Origin: Terebella lapidaria | Taxonomy: Eukaryota; Annelida; Polychaeta; Terebellida; Terebellidae | DNA: 64,000 nucleotides | Direction: 5' to 3' | NCBI GenBank assembly: GCA_949152475.1 | Contig: OX424569.1 | Span: forward strand, 33,401,950 to 33,465,949 | The notes under the pieces: generated by a model | Database searches by the model: none | What the model saw: only the letters and a program-made list of their open reading frames with translations | Told to the model about the DNA's origin: nothing | Part shown: positions 48,961 through 60,400 of the stretch, in pieces | How positions within the stretch are numbered: the stretch's first letter is position 1 | How the letters are laid out: each line of letters opens with the position of its first letter | Translations under genes and position numbers: made by a program

Positions 48961-49143
48961 CCTCCGTTGGAGACAAAACCATCTTTCACAAGAAAGAAGA
49001 CCAAACCACTGCAAGAACAAGAATCTACTGCCAGGAACAAAGGAGAAAACAGATTTCCAGCATCTCCACTTGTGGCCGAAACCATGGCCATCCCAGGAAC
49101 CGGTCCGAACCCCGGACTTATTCCTGTCATTCCGACTGTAGTC
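48961..49143 (+). CDS. CREBL2-like: CREBL2-like, probable in-frame cassette exon
   Basis: It is bounded by acceptor ttttcatag and the strong donor gtc|gtaagt. Its 183 bases are 61 codons with no stop, in phase 0 at both ends, exactly as needed between exon 1 and the bZIP exon. It encodes PPLETKPSFTRKKTKPLQEQ and then a Pro/Gly-rich end (...GTGPNPGLIPVIPTVV). I know no homologue of this segment in vertebrate CREBL2. It is low-complexity, and could be constitutive, skipped or spurious. Confidence 0.55.
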
Positions 49144-49721
49144 GTAAGTGAATTAATGGTAATCATGGCAGGAGGACACTGCCACCATTCGAAAATAAAA
49201 AAAATAATGATTAAAATGATTGAAATCACACTGAAATTTTGTTTGAAAAAACATGAGTTTAGATCTGAAACAGCAGAAAACAATCAACTTTATTATATAG
49301 AGCTGGAATATGGTGAGGCGTCATGACCTTAGCCAGCATGAAGACATGTAGATGTTCATGTACATGTGGACATGATTCTGATTGGTACACACAGATCGGA
49401 CAAAGTGGTAGCTCACAGATCTTGTTGTTACTGACGATGATCGAGTAGCGATGTATTGTGTCTGTGACAACTGCCCCTGAGACAGCTGCTCGTGTGCCAT
49501 AGACATGATCATTTTCATATTTAATGTACATGTATGTTAAATAATAACCCATCATTATAAGTCTCTATGTATACAGATGAATTTTCCAAATTAGTTTCCA
49601 TCAGTAACTGGTTAACATGCCATGGTTGAAAAGCAAATAGACTACAATGTAATATCCAGTGGAAATTTTTTACCCATCTTCATATACATTTCAATTCCAT
49701 ATTTTTTTCACCTGTGTTTAG

Positions 49722-49934
49722 ACTGCGAAGGCGAGTGGGAAAATGACGACGAGTAGACGTTCTGGCAAGCGGGGCCGAAAACCGGCCAAGATCGATGTCA
49801 AGGCCAAGTTAGAGCGCAGTCGGCAAAGCGCTAGGGAATGTCGGGCTCGCAAGAAACTCCGCTACCAATACCTGGAGGAACTGGTCAGCAGTCGTGAGAA
49901 GGCCATCTTCGCGCTCAGACACGAGCTGGAGTCG
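49722..49934 (+). CDS. CREBL2-like: CREBL2-like, bZIP exon
   Basis: This 71-codon exon runs from acceptor ctgtgtttag to donor tcg|gtacgt, phase 0 both ends. It encodes KRGRKPAKIDVKAKLERSRQ followed by SARECRARKKLRYQYLEELV and SSREKAIFALRHELES. That is the basic region and first heptads of the CREBL2 zipper, nearly identical to human CREBL2 as I recall it. The basic motif RxxARxxRxRKK is complete. The final heptads come from the next exon. An ATG at 49743 could start an N-terminally shorter isoform. Confidence 0.93.
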
Positions 49935-50380
49935 GTACGTAGCTCTTTTGAGAATCAATAAAATAAATACCGAACAAAGACATATTTCAAACAAAACGGA
50001 CTTGAGTCTCCCATTTTCACATAATGTTTAATGTTTACATAATATTTAAAAACAGGATGGATGTGTATTTTGATTAATGGAAACCGTGATTTCACGTGCG
50101 TGTGCACAGAAATTGTTTTGAATTCCTTGTTCATCAATACCAGACCATTGTCCAAAAAGTATCAGTATTTAGGGTAATAGTTGATACTGTCATGAGTATT
50201 TTACCAGTATTCTTCCGTTGATCTTCATCAGAAATGAACTACACGTGAAGGTTTGATGTACAACAAAATACATGTACTGTCAAACGCAAAAAAAAACTTT
50301 CAGTACAACGGGTCTATTTTCTTCTTTTGTATGTGCCCGGTTTTCCAACGGCGCGTTTTCCACGCTTACCATGGTTAAAG

Positions 50381-51178
50381 TTAAAACAAGCTTGTGTGAC
50401 GCTGGACAAAGGTAAAATCCCGGCCGAGCTGTACCAGCGCCTCGTCATAGAAGGGAAGAGCGGGGTCCTGGACGACAGCGTGACAGTCCCACGCACAAAG
50501 GACTGGTGTGAAGTTGTCTCCGATACAAGTGACGAATCCCAGGACTCCATGGGAGACAGCGATCAGGACCTGCCAGACGATCTCGAGCCGGAATACGAAC
50601 GATCCATGCCGCTGTCGTTGACGACTGCGAAAGGGAAGGGAGTCGGAAAGTCCAGCGTTAGAGTTCCCGTGTCATCTGTGGGTGGACAGTCGGAGAGTGT
50701 TGACGTAACAGAAGCCACATCAGAGAATCGTACGAGAAATCTACTCCGGCTACTTGGAGCCAGCGACGAACAGCTGAGGCAACTCAGCGGCGGTGACGGT
50801 GGTAACCAACAGCAACCGGATGATGGATCGGCTGTCCCTGGGCAGTCCATCACTGGTTCTGATGTGCTGCCGATGCCCACAACGTGTGCCCTCCCGAAGG
50901 TTGCCCTGGTAACAGATCCATTCCGCCCCTCGGGCAGTGATGTACTCTCAAGGCAAACGGCGTCGCTGCCTGCGCAAAGTGTTCAGTCTACTTCTGAAGT
51001 TGCCATGACAACAGACAGCTCCTCTCCCTCTGGCATTTCGTTTGTGAGACCTGGAGAGTCCGAGGCTTCGGCTCAGCTGCAACTCGGAAATTTCCCTGCG
51101 AACTTTTCCGAAGAGGATATTCATGATTTGATGGATATAATAATTCAGAGCGCTAGTGCAAGTGGCACTCCTCAGTAG
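50381..51178 (+). CDS. CREBL2-like: CREBL2-like, long terminal exon (isoform L)
   Basis: The acceptor is atggttaaag and the phase is 0. It starts LKQACVTLDKGKIPAEL, matching the conserved CREBL2 segment after the zipper (human about YKQWCMAMDQGKIPSEI, from memory). It then continues for nearly 250 residues not present in the ~120-residue vertebrate protein. This part is acidic and Ser-rich (DTSDESQDS, DQDLPDDLEPEYE), likely disordered with possible casein kinase 2 sites. It ends with a short acidic/hydrophobic helix, NFSEEDIHDLMDIIIQ, that looks like an activation motif. The stop is TAG at 51176. Confidence 0.88.
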   Translation, partial: LKQACVTLDKGKIPAELYQRLVIEGKSGVLDDSVTVPRTKDWCEVVSDTSDESQDSMGDSDQDLPDDLEPEYERSMPLSLTTAKGKGVGKSSVRVPVSSVGGQSESVDVTEATSENRTRNLLRLLGASDEQLRQLSGGDGGNQQQPDDGSAVPGQSITGSDVLPMPTTCALPKVALVTDPFRPSGSDVLSRQTASLPAQSVQSTSEVAMTTDSSSPSGISFVRPGESEASAQLQLGNFPANFSEEDIHDLMDIIIQSASASGTPQ

Positions 51179-53364
51179 TGATCCTGCAAACTTGTGATGT
51201 GGATATGTATGTACAGAGATATCATAAACAGAATGTGTTGGATGGACTTAAGCGGATTGTGATATGTGCGACGTATTTGGATATAATTGGAGACAGTTTA
51301 TAGTTCACCAAAGACTTGAAGGCATTTATTTGTATCGTCTGTGACGAGATTCGTGGCTAAGTTTCTTCGTGCTATCGCCTGTGTTGCGACCCCAGGATGT
51401 ATTCATGGAATCCAGACTGCAGACTGTATTGATTGTAAACGGATTATTTTCCTAATGTACCTTGTATATAATATTGGTGGTACGTGTATACATGTAAGCT
51501 GTGATAGGTTTTTTTTTTTTGAAATTCAATACAGTATCATAGTTTTATGCACAATCCTACATATGATTATCCAAGCTACCTTCACATTGGAACACTTTTC
51601 TATTTTCTCAATCTTGGCTCAAATCATAGACCTGTTCAAAGGGCATTCCTCCTTGTAAATATATATACAAAGTTTATTATACACGTATAACTATTTATGT
51701 ATATATTAGTTTAGTTTGCAAAATGATAAATTTCAAAAGATTTCCGTGTTCAGTCATGTATATATGTTATGTTTGTTGTTATTGATTTACATGTGAGTTA
51801 ATTCTTCTTGGCTATCTCTACAAATGGTTGTGAAAAAAATCTCACATTTGGCACCTTCCTTCTACATGTGACTGTCTTATCAGTCATGTTAATTGTATGT
51901 ATAACATTTATGTACATGACATATTGCATTTGTATTTGATCATGATATATTGTTACTTACAAGTGCAATATAATGGATTCTTTATGTGGATAGAAAAAAT
52001 AAATATCCATATAATGATACTTTATACTATTCAAATAATATATAAATATACATGTACATATAGATCTACATGTTACATTGTCCCATGTTAAGAATCTGGA
52101 CGAAAGCTGAAACGACTGAATTGAGCCTGAAGTTTTCAGAACTTGATTTGTTTGATGTCATTGGCATGGCTCCAGAAAAGTTGTTTCTCCAAGCTGTGTG
52201 CTGATTGTGTCCACCAAAATTGTGTTCTCGAGTTATTTTTTGATAGGTTCTGTCAATATTTTCCTGCTGTCCCAGCTACCATACATATAGTGTGTGTGAC
52301 GTTATGATTGGTACTGGCTATACGGTGGATCATAATGTACCCAAGAATTTAGTTCAACAACTGTTTGAACATGTTCAATCTTTTCAGTCACCATGCATAT
52401 ATTGTAAAGGCTATCTACATCTTTGCATACATTAAATGAAAAGTGTATTCCCCATGTGTAGATTCTTACCAATGATTCATGAATGTATGACAGTGAAATG
52501 TTCAATACAGTACATGTAAATAATCAAAGTTCTTTGTGTAATGTATGACACACCATATCAATGGCCAGTAGCAGCTGAAGTTTTAGATGAAGCTATTTCA
52601 TTCGCCTGTATTTGGAGCACATAAAAAGGCATACAGGAAGACAATTAATACCATGTAAAACTTCAAGTTTTGAAGTTCACAATCCGCTAAGTACTGTTGA
52701 AAGTTCTACGAGCAGTGCACATGTTTCTCTCGGGTTGGTGTGTAGTACATGTATGTAGCAATTGTTCTGTTTTGGCTAGTACTTTTGACGTCCCGATACC
52801 AGTACGTTTGTGATAAATTCAAGACACAAATTAGATAGTTTAGGTTTGCTGTGTGTACTGTGTACATACAACTTATACTGTAAAGCCCTTCTATATGTGG
52901 ATGTTGATGTTTGCTTTTTGCAAGTTAGACATTTCCGCAGACAAGTTTCGGGAATACTAGGTTATATTTAGGTGCTCATGGTTAATTTATTTTGGAGCAT
53001 TTTTTAGGCATTCAATTTTTCTACCAGGTCTAAATGAGTGTGCACTAAAGTCTGCCATCAATTTAAGGGGCTTCACAGTATCACAAAACATGTTGGTATT
53101 CTGATCTAAACCTTACATTCAGTTCAGTCTGATAGTCTGCAATTATTCCAGTGTTTTTGGGTGAAATGACATGACACCTTTGTTTTAGATTACTAATTTT
53201 GTATCCACTTGTGCACCTGCATGTGTACAAGAAGTTTCCAGTACATGTACCAGTATGATGAAAATTGCACGGTTTATTTGAACATGTTGGACCATTTCAT
53301 TAGATCAGGCTATGTATCAAATCTTTACTATCATGTTTTTAAAATCTTGAAAGTTTCAATAATT
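51179..53364 (+). other. Likely 3' untranslated region and intron DNA
   Basis: AT-rich DNA after the long-isoform stop. A possible AATAAA lies at 51998-52003. The same stretch would be intronic for the short isoform. No other exon is seen. Confidence 0.45.
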
Positions 53365-54703
53365 AGGGCATTTCGGCACGAAATGTCCTTATGGTTTTGT
53401 CAGAATTTTTTTTTTTCTTTTTTTTTTTTCATTTTTTTTTTTTTTTTTTTTTCACTTTTCGGTTTCCGGACGATAACTTAAGAACGCCTTGACGAATCTT
53501 CGAGAAATTTTCACCAGTTATCACATATATAACATAGATGAACCCTATTGTTTTGGAGCCGGCTTCGAGGTCCGGTTAGTCCGTGAGGATGAATTTTGAG
53601 TCAAATGGTTTCCGGATGATAACTCGAAAAGTACTTGTGCTACCATTCTGAAACTTGACATATATGTTGATATAGTGTCGCAGAGGAGCCCTATCGATTA
53701 CGGGGTCAATACCTTGAACGACCTTTGACCCAGGGGCCAAAAACAATTTTGATGAGTCATCCTTGAGGCTCATTGCATATCTCGGAAACGGTGCGTCGTA
53801 GAGCGAAACGGACGTTATTTTCGGACTCGTCGACCTAGACAAACATGTCTTAGGGGTATTATGGATGAACTTTGACCTTGACCCAAATTTTTTTCGCTGA
53901 GTCGGCATTTTTCGTTTTCTTCGATATCTCGGAAATGGTGTGTCGTAGAGCGAAACGGACGTCATTTTCGGACTCGTCGACCTAGACAAACATGTCTTAA
54001 GGGTATTACAGATGACCTTTGACCTTGACCTTGAATTTTTCTGCCGAGTCGGCATTTTTCGTTTTCGTCGATATCTCGGAAACGGTGCGTCGTAGAGTGA
54101 ATCGGACGTTATTTTCGGACTCGTCGACTTTGACCTTGACCCGAGTTTTTTTTGCCGAGTCGGCATTTTTCGTTTTCTTCAATATCTTGGAAACGGTGTG
54201 TCGTAGAGCGAAACGGACGTTATTTTCGGACTCATCACCCCAGACAAACATGTCTGAAGGGTATTATGGATGAACTTTGACCTTGACCCGAAATTTTTTT
54301 GCCGAGTCAGCATTTTTCGTTTTCTTGGATATCTCGGAAACGGTGCGTCGTAGACCGAAACGGACATTATTTTCGGACTCGTCGACCTAGACAAACATGT
54401 CTTAAGGGTATTAGGGATGACCTTTTACCTTGACCTTGAATTTTTCTGCTGAGTCGGCATTTTTCGTTTTCTTCGATATCTCGGAAACGGTTTGTCATAG
54501 AGCGAAACGGTCGTTATTTTCGGACTCTTACACTAGGCAAATATGTCTTAGGGGTATGTTGAGTCAGCTTGATCCGTCGTCTTGGATTGAAATGGATGTA
54601 TCTACATAATCATTTTGGCTGCAGAGTTGTCAGTAATAAACAGTTCACCTGTGATTGTGCTGTGTATCGAAATGCCCCAAGGCCTCTAGGCCTTCACGTC
54701 TAG
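53365..54703 (+). mobile_element. Family 4 Helentron-like element, copy b
   Basis: The 5' hairpin is AGGGCATTTCG-GCA-CGAAATGTCCT (53365-53389), followed by a long T tract. The core is a ~120-150-bp tandem repeat ('atctcggaaacggtgcgtcg', 'cctagacaaacatgtctta') at about 53770-54560. The 3' end is CGAAATGCCCC, an AAGGCC-TCTA-GGCCTT hairpin and ACGTCTAG before TT. Unlike copy a it is not interrupted. The minus-strand open frames across it come from the repeat period. Confidence 0.78.
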
Positions 54704-54984
54704 TTCTTTTTGTGATTCTTATATTGGTTCTCTATGAAAGAGATGCAATCTTTGTACCACTTCCCAAATGAAATTGTTTGATTAAAAATGCAAATGTCAA
54801 TTCCTGAATAAATTCGTTTTATGGACATGATGTTGTTCTTGATGATGTCTGTCTTGTAGTTTGCTGGAGTGACACATTGCAATGTAAGCTTAGAATGTTG
54901 CAGGTAATGTTCATTTCCCCTCCATGTATTATATAAATCAACATGACTAAAGTAGATAGACAGAAAAAAAATTAATCCAAAAAA

Positions 54985-55715
54985 AATTAAGGGCTAAGAT
55001 AGGTCACCGGACATTTTTGGTTTTAAGCATTGTAGGGGACATATGACCTTGAGATTTACCAATCAAAGTCATTCAATGTCACCATTAGGTGTGCACCGTG
55101 TGCTGCTATTTTGACCTTTCAACATGTTCAAGGTCATCGAAGGTCAAATTCAAGGTCACCACACAAATTGCCATATATGACTTCCTATTTGAAAGTGCCA
55201 ATATCTAAGCTCTATTTTCAGGTATTCTATGAGCAGTTGTGGCAGCTCTCATTATGAAGGGGAAAAGTCCCAAAAAATTCTCAAAGGGTGAAAAAAATTT
55301 TTGCCTAGAGATGACCTAAAATGGATAGTACTTTTAATGAGATTTGGGGCAAACAAAAATTTTTCACTCACCTGGCAAAAAATAAAAATGGCCGCCACAC
55401 GCAGACCAGTGATTCAAGGGTAACGAAACTTATACATATCATAAAGGTACTTAAGGGGAAGCTTTTGAAACAAAAATCTCAAACTGATCAGACTGTTTTT
55501 GAGAAAACGGCTACCACAGTCCAAAATTGACCATTTTTCATCAAAAATGGCTGCCATTTTGGAAAAAAAAAGCAAAAAAAAAGCATTTTTGTGCAAAATT
55601 TCAGAAGAATCTGCCTGTAAACTTCAAAGATAAAAATATGATTGGATGATGGAAGGATGACGGACGCAACACCACGACAATAGGTTATCGGACGGTACCA
55701 TAGGTCCGGTAACCT
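54985..55715 (-). mobile_element. Family 1 Helentron-like element in reverse orientation
   Basis: Read on the minus strand it starts with AGGTTACCGGACC at 55715 and ends with GTCCGGTGACCT and TTAGCCCTTAATTTTT near 54985. It is short (about 730 bp) with one 5' module and no tandem core. Flanking A runs are the T runs of the minus strand. Confidence 0.75.
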
Positions 55716-55985
55716 AAAAAATCATAATAAAGCCATTGGCTATAAGTACTGACCAAGATATCTGGTGGCTTTTGAAATTTTGACTATTAAGCTACACAAC
55801 ACGTGGACCAATGTCCTTGCAAACATGGTGTGTATATAACAGCATCAGCATTACACTTTGTCATGAATAGCAGAATTAGTGGAAACAATCGTTCGCCAAA
55901 TTATACAACATGTGGAACAAACAAATTGTAGATTAAAAAATTGTAAACCTCAGAAAGTTACACTCCTGAATGATGATTTGGAGAC

Positions 55986-56343
55986 TTGATACACCTGACA
56001 CATGTGATACACCTGACACATGTGATACACCTGACACATGTGATACACCTGACGCACGTGATACACCTGATACACGTGATACACCTGACACACGTGATAC
56101 ACATGTGATACACCTGACACACGTGATACACCTGACACACGTGATACACCTGACACACGTGATACACCTGACACACGTGATACACCTGACACACGTGATA
56201 CACCTGACACACATGATACACCTGACACACATGATACACGTGATACACCTGACACACGTGATACACATGTGATACACCTGACACACGTGATACACCTGAC
56301 ACACGTGATACACCTGACACATGTGATACACCTGACACATGTT
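55986..56343 (+). repeat. 18-bp minisatellite rich in CACGTG
   Basis: The unit is gatacacctgacacacgt, about 19 copies, some shortened. Each unit junction gives CACGTG or CATGTG. It lies about 450 bases upstream of the alternative CREBL2-like last exon. All frames are open because 18 is a multiple of three, so the long frames on both strands here are artefacts. Confidence 0.93.
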
Positions 56344-56501
56344 TCTTAGTTAGAGCTTGTGTTGTAAGGTTTTACTCATTACCATTGTCAATGTAATGAC
56401 GGACATCTTGATAACATTTCTGTATCTCCTAACCCAATCCTGGCAGTATGTGTCGTGTGGTAAATTGTAGTGGATTATTGCTAGAATACTGGTGATGGCT
56501 T

Positions 56502-56526
56502 GTTGTTGTTGTTGTTGTTGTTGTTA
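56502..56526. repeat. TTG trinucleotide run
   Basis: Eight tandem TTG units in the same intron, about 270 bases before the alternative last exon. Confidence 0.9.
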
Positions 56527-56794
56527 AATATTTCAGTTGAGAACTGTGTACATCAAACTAAAGTGATTGATAAATTGGTTGTGGTAATATCGTGTATACA
56601 TATATTGGATATTGAACTTCGTGCATATCATGGTTTGATATTCCAGGACTAAGATTACTGAGTACCAAATAGTGAATGATCCTAATTAAGGAATCGACTC
56701 ACACATTCAGTTGAAGACGTGTTTGTAGTGAACATGTAAGCAGTGAACACACAGATTGCTGTAATGGTTTTATGTTGTGCACTGATCCTTACAG

Positions 56795-56917
56795 CTGAAG
56801 AAGTACACCGGAGAGCTGGACGCGGGAACTCTGCCGCCCGACCTGCCGTCGATTCTGGCCGAGTGGCTGGAGGAGGAATGTGGCGAGGAGTTCACGCACT
56901 CCGACCAAAACATGTGA
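56795..56917 (+). CDS. CREBL2-like: CREBL2-like, alternative short terminal exon (isoform S)
   Basis: The acceptor gatccttacag is strong and the phase is 0, as required after 49934. It encodes LKKYTGELDAGTLPPDL, then PSILAEWLEEECGEEFTHSD, then QNM and a TGA, 40 residues. The first 17 residues align without gaps to the start of the long terminal exon (LKQACVTLDKGKIPAEL; 7 identical and several similar), so the two are homologous alternative ends that finish the zipper differently. With exon 1 and the bZIP exon it gives a 133-residue protein, close to vertebrate CREBL2 in size. No standard poly(A) signal is seen nearby before the family 3 element. Confidence 0.8.
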   Translation: MKKYTGELDAGTLPPDLPSILAEWLEEECGEEFTHSDQNM

Positions 56918-57456
56918 GAGCACACCGCGGTCCTGGCAGAAACCGAATTGTTCCTGGAACTCGTGGCTGATCATTGATACAAAAGACTGGTGGTTTGACT
57001 TCGTGAACACTCAACGTGCCGAGCAGTGTACGAGCTGGTGCGTGTTATTTCATATTTCAGGTACCATATATGGTATTCCATACATTTATTAATCAGGAGT
57101 TGTGTATTGGTGATAAACTCTATATGAGTGCATTACCTGTTACCATGGTGACTGCGAATGTGACAGTTTGTCATGTTTATGTAAATGGTTACTATTACAT
57201 TGTTATTATATTGAATGTGTATAATAAGCTAATGTTATGTTTTATTGTTTGCATTTGGTCTGTTTGTTTCACAATACCAGCAAGCAGAGTAATATGAGAA
57301 TGATTTAAGTGTTACTGGTACATTGATACATTGCAAACAGTACCTTCAAATCCCTCTGTATCTCTTTTGTGGCCCTGAAAACAAGGCAAAGCAGGTGTAC
57401 GTGCTTCAAATGTTTTTTTTGCACAGGGCTATCTCTGTTGTGGTTAACCGATTTTT
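56918..57456. other. Likely 3' untranslated region or intergenic DNA
   Basis: AT-rich with no exon. A 'gttaccatggtgac' phrase near 57139 is an imperfect X-box-like palindrome. Confidence 0.4.
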
Positions 57457-60400
57457 AGCTTACCGGCCCTTTGGGCCGATAAGCTATTGTCGTGGTATTT
57501 CGTCCGTCGTCCGTCCGTCGTCCGTCCGGGTCTGTAACTTTTTTTTGACATGATGAATTTCCCCATAAATTTGTCAGAACATACCTTGGGCCAGTATCTA
57601 AAGACGTTTTTTTAATTTTTTTGATTGAATCGTTTTTGCCTATTTGGCGGCCATTTTTGACGAAAAATTGCCAATTTTGGACTTTGGAGGCCATTTTCTC
57701 CAAAACTGTCTGATCAGTTTTGAGATTTTTGTTTCAAAACACTCCTCTCATGTACCTTTATGACGTGTATAAGTTTCGTTGCCCTTGAATCGCCGGTCTG
57801 CTTGTGGTGGCCATTTTGATTTTTTGACGGGTCGGCGAAAAAAAAATTTTTTGTCCCAAATCAAGTCACTATTCGTTTTGAGCCATTTCCAGCAAAAAAA
57901 AAAAAAAATTTTTTTTGGGCCATTGAAAAATTTTTCGGACTTAGAAAATTTCACCCAATTTTCCTTCATAATGGGAGCTGTGCAGAGTAAACTCATAGAA
58001 CACTTGAAGATAGAGCCTAAGTATTGGCACATTCAAATGGGAAATCATATATTGCGGTTTGAGTGATGACCTTGAATTTGACCTTCAATGACCTTGGAAG
58101 GTCAAAACGACGTTTTTTGTCAAAAAATGGCTAATTTTGGATTTTTTATGGCCATTTTCTCAAAAACTGTGTGATCAGTTTTGAGATTTTTGTTTCAAAA
58201 CATTCCACTCATGTACCTTTATGACGTGTATAAGTTTCGTTGCCCTTGAATCGCCGGTCTGCTTGTGGCGGCCATTTTGATTTTTTGACGAGTCGGCAAA
58301 AAAAAAATTGTTTGTCCCAAATCAAGTCACTATTCGTTTTGAGCCATTTCCAGAAAAAAAAAAAATTAATTTTTTTTTGGCCATTGAAAATTTTTTGGAC
58401 TTAGAAAATTTCACCCAATTTTCCTTCATAATGGGAGCTGTGCAGAGTAAACTCATAGAACACTTGAAGATAGAGCCTAAGTATTGGCACATTCAAATGG
58501 GAAATCATATATTGCGGTTTGAGTGATGACCTTGAATTTGACCTTCAATGACCTTGGAAGGTCAAAACGACGTTTTTTGTCAAAAAATGGCCAATTTTGG
58601 ATTTTTGATGGCCATTTTCTCAAAAACTGTCTGATCAGTTTTGAGATTTTTGTTTTAAAACATTCCCTTCATGTACCTCTTTGATGTGTATGAGTTTCGT
58701 TGCCCTTGAATTGCCTGTCTGCGTGTGGCGGACATTTTGATTTTTTGACGGGTCAGCAAAAAAATTTTTTTTTGGTCCAAAATCAAGTCACTATTCGTTT
58801 TGAGCCATTTCCAGCAAAAAAAAACGAATTTTTTGTATCCCCCGAACAAAGTTCGGCGGATACTATGGATTTACGATCGTCGCGCCGCCGCCGCCGCCGC
58901 CGCCGCGTCCGCGTCCGCAGACACTTTCTTGTGAACGCGCTACAGCTTACAAATCTGAACCGATTTTGATAATATTTTATATGGACATGACTTATGGTGA
59001 GATCTCAACACCTATCGATTTTGGTTGCCATAGCAACCAAAATAGCCGATTGGGGTAACATTTTGTGCTCAAATTAGCCTGTTTAACACACATGGGTTGT
59101 GAACGGTCTACGGGTGGGAGTTTTCGATGAATGATGATGAAATCGCACAGGCTCAATGAGAAAGACCATCACACGAAACCTATTGTTTTTCAGAATGATC
59201 GAATAAATATTAATAAGTTTGAGAGGTTAACTTATTACAACAATTAAAATGCCTACTTTGACATGTGTGATCACTCCAATAACCTGTACTATGAAAGCAA
59301 ATTGCACTGGATTCTTGTTCAGAATACAGAACTGATGTTTTTGGTGAAAACAGAACAATATTACTGAATAAGTTAACATTGGTTTTACTAGTTAAGTCTA
59401 TTATTGACCACAATAAAAATAGTTAAGATGAGAAACATTTATTATTGAACTCAACAAGGTAAAGGTTTTGTCCAGTAGAGATTTCACAGGTGTAACCAAA
59501 TAAGTTAACATTATTTTCACTAGTTAAGACTATTATTGACCACAATAAAAATAGTTAAGACAAGAAACATTTATTATTGGGCTCAACAAGGTAAAGCTTC
59601 TGTGCAGTAGAGATTTCATGGCTGTAGCCGAATAAGTTAACATCATTTTTACTAGTTAAGTCTATTATTGACCTCAAGAAAAATAGTTAAGACAAGAAAC
59701 ATTTATTATTGAGCTCAACAATTTAAAAGTTTTGTCCAGTAGAGATTTCATGGGTGTAACTGGATAAGTTAACATTATTTTTACCATTAAAGTCAATTTT
59801 TACTTCGAATTTCAACTCGAAACCAAGTTTGGCACATATTATGAATTAAAATATAATTTATGGTGAAAAAATCGATCTGGCTCCAATTTCGTCATCGTGA
59901 AATGCAGTTTTGGTAAACTTTTACTTGAATTTCAGCTTGAAACCAAGTTTGGCACATAATTATTATGAATTAAAATTTAAATTATGGTGAAAAGTTTGAT
60001 CTGGCTCCTATTTCGTCATCTTGAAATGTAGTTTTGGTCAACTTTTACTTTGAATTTCAACTTGGAACCAAGTTTGGCACATAGTAGGAGTTGAAATATA
60101 ATTTATGGTGAAAAGTTCGATCTGGCTCCAATTTAGTCATCTTGAAATGCAGTTTTTGTCAACTTTTGCTTGAATTTCAACTTGGAACCAAGTTTGTCAA
60201 ATATTCTGAGTTGAAGTATAACTTTAAGTGAAAACTTTTATCTGGCTGTAATTTCGTTATTTTATCGAACATGTCGAAATGGAAATTCGTATGCAGTGAT
60301 TTTAGTGGTGATCTTGAATTCGACCTTCAATAAGCTTGAAAGGTTTCACACTCACAATGTACATCAGTGATATATTTGGGGCAACAGGGATGATAGGGCT

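Noticed and set aside
48800-49141. 113-codon frame in another phase across the cassette exon
   Set aside because: It is an alternative reading of the same exon; only the 48961-49143 frame is in phase with the bZIP exon.
55933-56340. Long open frames on both strands, up to 135 codons
   Set aside because: They are created by the 18-bp minisatellite, whose period is a multiple of three. Composition is a simple repeat (CITCVR/TPDTCD) with no gene signals.
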